Below are positions 26,020 to 33,604 of a stretch of DNA of 64,000 bases, piece after piece. The notes beneath the pieces are model-generated. The model was not told where the DNA came from and searched no databases. It saw only the letters and a program-made list of their open reading frames with translations. The stretch lies in contig NZ_CP017641.1 of the NCBI RefSeq assembly GCF_001983935.1, positions 4,898,001 through 4,962,000 on the forward strand, read 5' to 3'. The position numbers and the translations under genes were made by a program. Position 1 is the stretch's first letter. The number at the start of each line of letters is the position of its first letter. The DNA comes from Fuerstiella marisgermanici. Its GTDB lineage: Bacteria; Planctomycetota; Planctomycetia; Planctomycetales; Planctomycetaceae.

Positions 26020-28164
26020 ATGGCAGAAATGAATCAGGGCGATCGGCCCATCGGTGTGGAAACTCCTTTGGGCAAAGACGCCGTCGTCCTGACGTCGTTT
26101 GCCGGTGAAGAACGGATTTCCGGGCTGTTCGATTTCGAACTGCAATTAATGTCCAATCGAGGCGACATTGAACCGGCCGAGATTGTCGGGCATAAGGTCG
26201 ACTTCTACGTGCGATTCCCGGACGGCAAGCCGCGATACTTTAACGGCCACGTCAATCGCTTCGCGTATACAGGCGAAGGCGATCGAGCCCACGTATACAA
26301 CGCAACCGTCGTTCCATGGATGTGGTTTTTGACCAAGGGCTCTGACTGCAAAGTCCATGAAACGGGCACTCAACAGAATGCTCAGGACATCATCGACGGT
26401 CTGTTGAGTGGCCTGGGGTTCACAGACTATTCGTGGGACCTGAACCGCACGCCTGAAAAACGCGACTACTGCGTTCAGTATCGCGAAACCCATTACGAAT
26501 TCGTCACTCGCCTGCTGGCCGAAGAAGGAATCTACTTCTACTTCAAACACGAACAGGGCAAGCATGAACTAGTCATGACGGATCACGTCAACGGCGTCTT
26601 CGACTGTGAAGATGCAGACGTCCGTTTGCTGTCGAAGCTGTCTCAACCAGAGCTCACAGACAACCTTTCCAGTTGGCATCATGAATACGAATTCACGACC
26701 GGAAAGTTCGCACACAAAGACTACGATTTCGAAAAGCCATCAACGGATCTGCTGGTCTCCAAAGATACGCTGGTCAAGTTGCCAGACATTGACAGAAACG
26801 AGATCTACGACCATTTCGGCGGGTACATGGCAAAGGCCGTGGGCGATGAACTCGCGAAGCTGCGCATGGAGGAGCAGGAGTCAGGCTTTAATTCCGTGAC
26901 CGGCAGCAGCGAATGCCGCTCATTTTCGCCGGGCGGACGATTTGCCATGGCCGCCCACCACAACAGCGGTGAACGAGGCGGCAAGTGGGTGCTGACGGCC
27001 GTTCAACACACGGCCGACCAGGGCGGACACTACTTCAGCGGCGGTTCGCATTCCGATGAGATCTACACAAACAAATTCAGGTGCATTCCTGCGGATGTTG
27101 TGTTCCGTCCGCCATATCAAGCTAAGCCACGCGTGCATGGCATTCAGTCGGCCGTTGTTGTGGGACCTCCCGGTGATGAAATTTATACGGACGAATACGG
27201 TCGCATCAAAGTCCAGTTTCAGTGGGACAGGCTTGGAAAGAAAGACGACAAAAGCAGCTTTTGGGTGCGCGTAATGACGCCGTGGGCTGGTAACAACTGG
27301 GGAATGGTCCACATTCCTCGCATTGGCCATGAGGTCATTATCGATTTCCTGGACGGTGACCCGGACCGACCGGTCATGACGGGCATGGTCTACAACAAAG
27401 AGAACATGCCTCCCTATGGCCTGCCCGACAACATGACTCAGTCGGGCATCAAAACACGCAGCTCAAAAGGAGGCAGTGGCGCTAACTACAACGAGATCCG
27501 GTTTGAAGACAAGAAGGACAGCGAAGAAATCTGCATTCATGCCGAGAAGGATCTGAATCAGACAGTCGAAAACAACCGGACGGTGACCGTCGGCAACAAC
27601 GAAACGCACAAGGTGGGCTTTGACGTTCAAGACCCGGGAGACCAGTCTCTTGAGGTCTACAACGATCAGACGATCAAGATCGGCCACGGATCCGGAAAGG
27701 GCGGTCAGAAAGTTGAAATCTACGAAGACCGTGACGTAACGATCGAAAAGGGCGACGATCTGCTGGTCATCAAGAGTGGTGATCAAAAGGTCACGCTCGA
27801 CAAGGGTGATCAGATCATCACAGTTTCCGCAGGCGACCAAAAATTCACGGTCGAAGGTGATCAAATCACGAAAGTGAATGCGGATCAGATCATTACTGTC
27901 AAAGGCGACCAGAAGGTCACAGTCACGGCAGGTGACCTCATAACCAAAGTCAGCGCCGGAAAGAGTGAAACCACGGCGGCGACGTCGCTGGAGTTGAAAT
28001 GTGGTGCGAGCAGCATCAAGCTGACGCCAGCGGGAATCACAATCAAAGGTGTCAAAGTGGACGTCGAAGGCACCGCGAGTGTTGGCTTGTCAGCACCAAA
28101 AATCGACGTCAACGCCGACGGTATCCTGACACTCAAGGGGTCGATGGCGAAAATCAATTCTTGA
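26020..28164 (+). CDS. vgrG: VgrG spike protein, first copy
   Basis: 714 residues from ATG 26020 (MAEMNQGDRPIGVETPLGKD), with GGGAGAG upstream; a TTG start at 26005 would overlap that site. Residues about 1-370 form the gp27-like base (FRYADGEGDRAHVYNATVVP-like; YRETHYEFVTRLLAEEGIYF). About 380-480 form the OB-fold (YTDEYGRIKVQFQWDR, WVRVMTPWAGNNWGMVHIPR, GHEVIIDFLDGDPDRPVMTG). The last 200 residues are a beta-helix of short repeats such as GDQKVTLDKGDQ and TVKGDQKVTV, the needle. There is no extra effector domain at the C-terminus. VgrG trimers cap the Hcp tube and carry PAAR proteins and effectors. It is followed after 13 bp by an FHA gene whose ribosome site overlaps its end. Confidence 0.93.
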   Translation: MAEMNQGDRPIGVETPLGKDAVVLTSFAGEERISGLFDFELQLMSNRGDIEPAEIVGHKVDFYVRFPDGKPRYFNGHVNRFAYTGEGDRAHVYNATVVPWMWFLTKGSDCKVHETGTQQNAQDIIDGLLSGLGFTDYSWDLNRTPEKRDYCVQYRETHYEFVTRLLAEEGIYFYFKHEQGKHELVMTDHVNGVFDCEDADVRLLSKLSQPELTDNLSSWHHEYEFTTGKFAHKDYDFEKPSTDLLVSKDTLVKLPDIDRNEIYDHFGGYMAKAVGDELAKLRMEEQESGFNSVTGSSECRSFSPGGRFAMAAHHNSGERGGKWVLTAVQHTADQGGHYFSGGSHSDEIYTNKFRCIPADVVFRPPYQAKPRVHGIQSAVVVGPPGDEIYTDEYGRIKVQFQWDRLGKKDDKSSFWVRVMTPWAGNNWGMVHIPRIGHEVIIDFLDGDPDRPVMTGMVYNKENMPPYGLPDNMTQSGIKTRSSKGGSGANYNEIRFEDKKDSEEICIHAEKDLNQTVENNRTVTVGNNETHKVGFDVQDPGDQSLEVYNDQTIKIGHGSGKGGQKVEIYEDRDVTIEKGDDLLVIKSGDQKVTLDKGDQIITVSAGDQKFTVEGDQITKVNADQIITVKGDQKVTVTAGDLITKVSAGKSETTAATSLELKCGASSIKLTPAGITIKGVKVDVEGTASVGLSAPKIDVNADGILTLKGSMAKINS

Positions 28165-28177
28165 AGGAGCCGCCTGG

Positions 28178-29188
28178 ATGTCAGCCTTTCTTCAAATTTA
28201 CGAAGCGGGTTCAGCTCGAGATGTCGCCGTTCTACCGAACGGCAAGCCGCTAACAATTGGCCGAGGTGAAAAAAACGACGTCCCCGTGCCAACCGACGGG
28301 CAGATGTCGTCTCGGCATGCTTCCTTAACCTTGACCGGCGCAAGTTGTGTGCTGCGGGATTTGGACAGCACGAATGGAACCTGGCTAAACGACCAACCAG
28401 TGGCTGCGGTCGAACTGCAGGGGCCAGCCATATTTCGGTGCGGTACCACATATTTTCAACTCGACTGGCCATCGCATGCACCAGCTTCCAAGGCCGCAGC
28501 GGCATCGCCGGAACAACAAAACTCAGTAGGATCCACTGCAGGTGCCGCTCCTGGTCCAGGTTCGCCGCCGAAGGCAAATTCATTGGTGACAAAGTCATGG
28601 GCAGATGCTGAGATTTTTGATCTGCGGATGACGGGCGGTTTTTGTGGTGCGTCAGCTTTAGAAATTACGCAGCGGTTTTCGTTGGCCGATCAAATCGAGC
28701 TGGTCCCCGCAGAAGGTGAAGGTGCGGAGGAATTTGTAGCGCGTTTACTGGCTGCGGAGGACGACATTGCTGCTATCGAGTTTCTGGCGTTTGCACTGCC
28801 TCGGCGTTGCGCGATCTGGTGGTTAATCCAGTGTCTACGCAGCGATTTCGAATTCGAAGGCCACGAGCGCAACGTGTTGGACTTGAGTGAGGCCTGGGTC
28901 AGACGTCCCAATCGACAGACCCGGCGACAGCCTCTAAAGCTGGCAGAACGACACGAAGTCGAAGGCCTTGCACGTTGGGTTGCGGATGCTGTGTTCCATA
29001 GCCACGGCAGCCTGGCGGCCGCCAATACACCGGAAGTTCAGCCCAAGGTCACATTGGCCGGCAAGACGATTTTGGCGGCTGTTTCACTGGCCGTTGTAGA
29101 CTGCGAACCAGACCAGATTGCTGACCGTCGCCGCCGCTATATTGCGGATGCTCTGTGCTTCGCCACGCAGGACTCGCCCTGGTCTTAG
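28178..29188 (+). CDS. FHA-domain protein of the VgrG cluster
   Basis: 336 residues; AAGGAG at the vgrG stop drives the ATG at 28178. Residues about 5-90 form an FHA domain with all core motifs: LTIGRGEKNDV (GR), MSSRHASLTL (S-x2-H) and DLDSTNGTWLND (NG). A Pro/Ala linker follows, then a helical domain of about 200 residues (FVARLLAAEDDIAAIEFLAF, ALPRRCAIWWLIQCL) that recalls the DUF6931 type seen beside secretion genes in planctomycetes; that name is from memory. No membrane segment is obvious. FHA proteins regulate type VI secretion by threonine phosphorylation in other bacteria (the TagH/Fha type). A similar role is inferred from position. Confidence 0.82.
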   Translation: MSAFLQIYEAGSARDVAVLPNGKPLTIGRGEKNDVPVPTDGQMSSRHASLTLTGASCVLRDLDSTNGTWLNDQPVAAVELQGPAIFRCGTTYFQLDWPSHAPASKAAAASPEQQNSVGSTAGAAPGPGSPPKANSLVTKSWADAEIFDLRMTGGFCGASALEITQRFSLADQIELVPAEGEGAEEFVARLLAAEDDIAAIEFLAFALPRRCAIWWLIQCLRSDFEFEGHERNVLDLSEAWVRRPNRQTRRQPLKLAERHEVEGLARWVADAVFHSHGSLAAANTPEVQPKVTLAGKTILAAVSLAVVDCEPDQIADRRRRYIADALCFATQDSPWS

Positions 29189-29596
29189 AGCAGTATACCG
29201 TTTGTCGTGGACGGTTCGGGCTCGTGGCAAACAGCATTCATAGTACGAAACGCTTGGTCCGCGGCCACAAGTCACCGTAACACGCTGTAGAGACAGTGGC
29301 AATAACGGCGCAGAATCTGGTGTCGGCGGCCACTGTTAGAGCTGCCAGTTAAACGTCCAGCCTCGGCGAGCTCCGTAAGCTGACGACTCAAGAAAGAGTG
29401 ACCCCGAGCTGGGAATGAAGCATTCGCGTAGATGTCGGTGTCCGACAGTCGCCGAATGCCCTTCAAACTCTTACCCCGCCAAGTGGAAAGTGGACGATCG
29501 CAACGAACGCCCGCTTAACTCACTGGAACGGAAACTGGCAGACAGGTCCGGTCCTCAAGCCGCCAATTGCGAGCAAACGAGTAGATCTGCCGCTGA
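29189..29596. other. Convergent intergenic region
   Basis: 408 bp between the FHA gene (plus) and the PAAR-like gene (minus). No gene is supported. No strong terminator hairpin with T-run was found despite the convergent arrangement. Confidence 0.4.
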
Positions 29597-30448
29597 TCAG
29601 TCTGCGACATGAATAGGAGCTGCGTTGTCCGTGTTGTTTGATAATTCCGAAGTTGAAGAGCGGCTGTTGGAAACGGGCTGCCCCTTCGGTTCATCCGTGG
29701 TGCTGGTGATGACTGACCCCACTTCATTTCCAATCACCTTTCCCATGGCCTCCTGAATTACCTGGGGAACCACGCGTTCGAGCATATTTTCAGCTGCCGC
29801 TTCGGTAGCCTCTTTGGCAAACTTTTCGCCGAATGTTTCGGTCAGCTCTTGGGTCCACTTCCGTAGCATCGCGGAGGCGATACGACCACCAACGGCGCTC
29901 ATCACGTCTGCAGCAACAGCACCACCGATCTTGCTCGCCACAAAGCTAACGGCCGAGTCAGCGGCGATTCCCACCAGCCCGGCAGCATAGTCGCCAGGCG
30001 TAAAACCGACGACCACGGAATTCGGCGAAATGACTACGTCACTTGGATAGTTGCAAGGATCGTTGCAGGCTTGGTTCATGCTCACAAAATTACATGGAAA
30101 GCAGACGGCGGCCATCGGCACGCCTGCTCCATCGACATCGATTTTCACAGTCGAAGCCGAAAACATCGGCTTCGAACCGCCAAACGCAATGATCACCGGA
30201 ATCAGTACGTTCGGCGGTGGCAGCGCAATATGAGGCACCACCAACCCACTATCGTTGCCCTGACCAATGAACTGAAAGCCGAACGGCCCGATCACTGTCT
30301 TGGACCATTTCGCCCCGATCGTTAGTCCGAGCAGCGTGTCCATCGAGACGTGGGGCGTCATGACGGGAACCACCGACGGCGGATACAACGCCATGTGCGA
30401 ACCGAGTCCGACAAACGAATGGATCGTCAAGTGAGCGACATGCATCAT
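29597..30448 (-). CDS. PAAR-like candidate spike-tip or effector protein
   Basis: 283 residues from the ATG at 30448 (MMHVAHLTIHSFVGLGSHMA); the frame extends further but overlaps the neighbouring gene. The first 170 residues are rich in Pro, Gly and His with short strands (VVPVMTPHVSMDTLLG, LVVPHIALPPPNVLIPV, NQACNDPCNYPSDVVISP). This fits PAAR or DUF4150-like tips that sit on VgrG, but the match is weak. A hydrophobic, Ala/Gly-rich segment (AAGLVGIAADSAVSFVASKI, then GGAVAADVMSAVGGRIASA) and a helical tail follow. The C-terminal half could insert into membranes, or be a chaperone-binding or toxin region. It is the last gene of a minus-strand operon with two DUF2169 genes and a DUF3540-like gene, 11 bp behind its neighbour. 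Confidence 0.6.
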   Translation of the reverse strand: MMHVAHLTIHSFVGLGSHMALYPPSVVPVMTPHVSMDTLLGLTIGAKWSKTVIGPFGFQFIGQGNDSGLVVPHIALPPPNVLIPVIIAFGGSKPMFSASTVKIDVDGAGVPMAAVCFPCNFVSMNQACNDPCNYPSDVVISPNSVVVGFTPGDYAAGLVGIAADSAVSFVASKIGGAVAADVMSAVGGRIASAMLRKWTQELTETFGEKFAKEATEAAAENMLERVVPQVIQEAMGKVIGNEVGSVITSTTDEPKGQPVSNSRSSTSELSNNTDNAAPIHVAD

Positions 30449-30459
30449 GACTTCAGTCC

Positions 30460-31614
30460 TTAACTCCAGCGAATGGTCCAGGACATCTTGTCCAGTTCCA
30501 CCTGATGATACTGACGAGCGGCAACGCTGCGCGCACTCCATACTTCCACGACCTGACGATCGTCCGGTCGAATCACTACCGCGTTCAGTTGTGGTTTCGT
30601 TGTGAGTTTTTTCAATGGGCTGACCGCTATTTCCGCTTCGGGCGGTCGAGCTGCAATCTGAATGCGGATCTCCGGAGAGTCCGGATGCAGGTTGCGAATG
30701 GTCACTGATGTTTTGGCTTTGATGTCTTCGACCACCATGCCGGGAGAAGCTGCCTGCTGGAAGCCGGGATGCCACCCCTGATTGGTGACGCTACGAAGAG
30801 TCAGAAGGTCGGGCACCGCCCAGCCTCGAGCGACTTCACTGACTTCGGTGTCCGGCGTTAAGTGCTCTGGTGTCAGCCCGAGGTATCCGATTCGCGGAAA
30901 CCACGACGCATGCGACCAATCAAAGCAGGCGGGCAAGGGACCATTCAGCCAGCGAGCAGACTCACCGATTGCCAGCCGGTCTGGCGTCACGGGATCGTCG
31001 GGGAACTCCAGATTCGGCACGCGAACGTGTTGAGCAGATTCTTCATCCAGCACCCAAACGAAGCCCACTCCTGCCGGATTTCGCGGGTAGTGGAAGCCCA
31101 GAAATGGTTCGAGTTCAAAATCGGGCTCTGTCGCCATCACGCCGTCCGCGATCGGATCATCGTGCTCACCCAGCGCCCGCACATCGCACCCACCGTACGC
31201 GCGGTCATACCGAACGGGCATGCGTTCGAACGGTTTCGGCTGGCTGAACGTCGGCCCACTTCCATTCCACTGAAGTGTTCTGTCCCCGTGGACGCGCACA
31301 GTTCGCGACAGGCCGGGCATCTGAATTTCGGCATCGACCACCGTCGACGGAGAGCCGTAGCTGTATGCCGATCCCTGCAACACCACATCGGTGCGAGGCT
31401 TGAAGGCCAGCAGGTCGAAGTCCCAGCAAGGCGGAGACAACAATGGCAGCTCGGCCTCGTCGTAGTTTTCAGGTTTAAAAACCAGGGGAAGCTGTTCTTC
31501 AGAAGGTCGGCAAACACCATCAGCGCCGATGTCGTAGGTGCGTTTGGCGACCAACGCAATCTCGTCGTGTTGTTCTGGGTGGGCCGACACAAGTGCTTCG
31601 GTAGGATCAGACAT
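30460..31614 (-). CDS. DUF2169-family protein, second of two
   Basis: 384 residues from the ATG at 31614, which overlaps the end of the upstream DUF2169 gene by 8 bp (translational coupling). Motifs shared with DUF2169 proteins: IALVAKRTYDI, TDVVLQGSAYSYGSP, RTVRVHGDRTLQW, MPVRYDRAYGGCD and YPRNPAGVGFVW. DUF2169 proteins are found in type VI secretion loci and act as adaptors that load toxins or PAAR proteins onto VgrG in characterised cases. The C-terminal third (LTLRSVTNQGWHPGFQQAAS, MVVEDIKAKTSVTIRNLHPD) is an extra beta-rich part. It is cytoplasmic with no signal peptide. Confidence 0.83.
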   Translation of the reverse strand: MSDPTEALVSAHPEQHDEIALVAKRTYDIGADGVCRPSEEQLPLVFKPENYDEAELPLLSPPCWDFDLLAFKPRTDVVLQGSAYSYGSPSTVVDAEIQMPGLSRTVRVHGDRTLQWNGSGPTFSQPKPFERMPVRYDRAYGGCDVRALGEHDDPIADGVMATEPDFELEPFLGFHYPRNPAGVGFVWVLDEESAQHVRVPNLEFPDDPVTPDRLAIGESARWLNGPLPACFDWSHASWFPRIGYLGLTPEHLTPDTEVSEVARGWAVPDLLTLRSVTNQGWHPGFQQAASPGMVVEDIKAKTSVTIRNLHPDSPEIRIQIAARPPEAEIAVSPLKKLTTKPQLNAVVIRPDDRQVVEVWSARSVAARQYHQVELDKMSWTIRWS

Positions 31615-32647
31615 TGACCACCTCCGAGGCGTTGAATTCAGCCCAGTCGACAATGTATTCCGGCGGAACCGTGGCCGGAGCAGAGCCCTCCCGCACAATC
31701 GCGACGCGACGTTCCAATGGCCGAAACCGGTATTTGAAGCAACAACGATGCCCCAATATCACCCGCCGTTCATCAGACAGAATAGTGATTGTGTCTAACT
31801 GAGACGGAAACACATAGCTGCGATCCTGCAATTGCACATACGCATGAAACGACAGCTCTGGCAATCGAAAATTCAACTCGCGGCCATTGGCCTGCACGCC
31901 AGTTATACGAACCGTTGAGTCCGGTGGTGGCACTTTGGGAAGTATGAGTTTCGGGTTCGCGTTGTTGTGATAGCTCGGCTTGATTCGGCGGATTTGAGGC
32001 GGAGCAGTATCTGTGTCGAATTCTGCCGAGTTGAAAATCCGTAATGAACTCTCGCGCGAAAGCGGTGCAAAACACGTGGGTTCCGGCTGATCCTGCCATG
32101 TTGCGATTTGGTTCTCAGGATCTTCCAGATTCGGAAGAACGCCGCCTTCAGCAGATTCCTCGTCCACGTAAAATCCGCGGCCGTCTGGATTTGCATGGAA
32201 GGGAAAGTCGCCATTTTCGACAGGACACTTGCCCCCATAGGCGCGTTCCCATGTCAGCGGAATTGACTGGAATGGCTGAGGCCTCTCAGGGACCAATTTC
32301 CTGCCGGAACGCACCCAGCGCCGATTGCCGTAGACCAGAACAGACCACGACTGCGAACCGATCTGCAATTCCACTCGCGATCTGGTGCCCGGAGTTTTTT
32401 CGGGATAGGCGTGCCCCAGTAACATCACGTCAACGCCGGCTTTGCGAAACGGCGAATCTTCGTCGAAGGCTCCCAGTTCCAGCTCAACGGGTTCGCCTAT
32501 CGGCCACTCCTGCTCCTCCGATGCGACAAGTTCACCTTCTACGATGTCGAAAGAAGCTCGGACGATGGCAGAAGCCAGCATCATGTCCTCGTCGACAACA
32601 GTGTAAGGCAGTCCCACATTGAATCCGGTTCGATTGATAAGGTCCAT
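31607..32647 (-). CDS. DUF2169-family protein, first of two
   Basis: 346 residues, beginning MDLINRTGFNVGLPYTVVDE. It shares with the next gene the blocks DVMLLGHAYPEKTPGTRSRV, SWSVLVYGNRRWVRSG, IPLTWERAYGGKCPVE and NPDGRGFYVDEESAEG. It has the classical DUF2169 length and ends with RRVILGHRCCFKYRFRPLER, a usual end block. The two proteins are clearly paralogous but differ strongly, so they may serve different VgrG or cargo partners. It lies 9 bp after the DUF3540-like gene, which suggests one operon in the order DUF3540-like, DUF2169, DUF2169, PAAR-like. Confidence 0.85.
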   Translation of the reverse strand: MDLINRTGFNVGLPYTVVDEDMMLASAIVRASFDIVEGELVASEEQEWPIGEPVELELGAFDEDSPFRKAGVDVMLLGHAYPEKTPGTRSRVELQIGSQSWSVLVYGNRRWVRSGRKLVPERPQPFQSIPLTWERAYGGKCPVENGDFPFHANPDGRGFYVDEESAEGGVLPNLEDPENQIATWQDQPEPTCFAPLSRESSLRIFNSAEFDTDTAPPQIRRIKPSYHNNANPKLILPKVPPPDSTVRITGVQANGRELNFRLPELSFHAYVQLQDRSYVFPSQLDTITILSDERRVILGHRCCFKYRFRPLERRVAIVREGSAPATVPPEYIVDWAEFNASEVVNV

Positions 32648-32656
32648 GATTGTCCC

Positions 32657-33133
32657 TCAGCAGTTCAGCCGGATGCGTTCACCGCGCAGGCGAACATCGT
32701 CGTTGGCTTTGACGGAAACGTCGCCGAGTGTGGCGCGAATCTCCTGAACCTGAGCCTTGCTGCTCAAGGTCTGCCCAGCGTCAATGACCACATCCCCTCC
32801 GGATTCGAGCCGTAACTCCTCTTCCCCACGAATAGCGACACGGTTCGCGTCGACGGTCAGCAAACCTTCGCTGCGGAGGCACAGGCCGTCTTCAAATACC
32901 AATTCCGCGCCCAGCTCCGTGACCCGGATACTGACTACCGTTTGCCCTTTGCCCGACCGAATCCGCACCGTGCTGCCATTCTCATCCCCCTCGACGGTCA
33001 GGGTCTGGCCACTGGGCAATCGATGAGGTCCGGTGGAACGAGGAGCCTGCTCGGTTTCTGAAACAATCGTCTGCAGAGTCGATGCGACTGACGTTTGGCG
33101 CGCTTCGAGCAACTCGTCGGCGGTATTCGCCAT
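32657..33133 (-). CDS. DUF3540-like protein of the secretion cluster
   Basis: 158 residues. After a polar N-terminal helix (MANTADELLEARQTSVASTL) the protein is nearly all short beta-strands: GQTLTVEGDENGSTVRIRSG, GQTVVSIRVTELGAELVFED, LTVDANRVAIRGEEELRLES and VSVKANDDVRLRGERIRLNC. That repetitive pattern resembles VgrG needle repeats and DUF3540 proteins, which occur with DUF2169 and PAAR-like genes. A role as a needle-like or adaptor piece is inferred. It heads the minus-strand operon, and its start faces the second vgrG across a 470-bp divergent region. Confidence 0.68.
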   Translation of the reverse strand: MANTADELLEARQTSVASTLQTIVSETEQAPRSTGPHRLPSGQTLTVEGDENGSTVRIRSGKGQTVVSIRVTELGAELVFEDGLCLRSEGLLTVDANRVAIRGEEELRLESGGDVVIDAGQTLSSKAQVQEIRATLGDVSVKANDDVRLRGERIRLNC

Positions 33134-33604
33134 AATCGATTTTCCTTTTCACCACAGATTTCGTGAGGGACGTGACGCTGTAGAGAATCTGCACGTCAGA
33201 AGCTCGAAAAGAGCCGCCGCCTGCTATGATTCTCGATGCCCCAGGCGTAGGTGTTGCCCGAAAATCGGCCCGGATCCGAATTTAGCCAAATGAAATCGGT
33301 TATCACCACGAAAATGACGCAACAATAAAGGGGCGATACGGGATAACATTCAGGCGGCAACCCACCCCATTTGAAACCGAAGATTCGAATCTCCTGATCA
33401 CGGCTGGTAGCTTTGACATGACCGAAATGAGCCTTCTGGTCTTTTTGAAGGTGGTCCATTGCCACCGTTTTCAGCCTGCTCACTGCACGTGAATTGTGGC
33501 CAGTCGAGATATGATGGAATGCTGGGTTGTGGCGGCATCGTCGGTGAATTTCTGTTTGACCCTGTTGTATTGATTTCGGTCCGACAGCACTTTGGAGAAA
33601 TAAG
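33134..33604. other. Divergent regulatory region between the adaptor operon and vgrG2
   Basis: 471 bp without a supported gene. It should contain promoters for both directions. GGAGAAATAAG before ATG 33605 is the vgrG2 ribosome site. No clear sigma-70 or sigma-54 (GG-N10-GC) promoter was identified. Confidence 0.45.
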
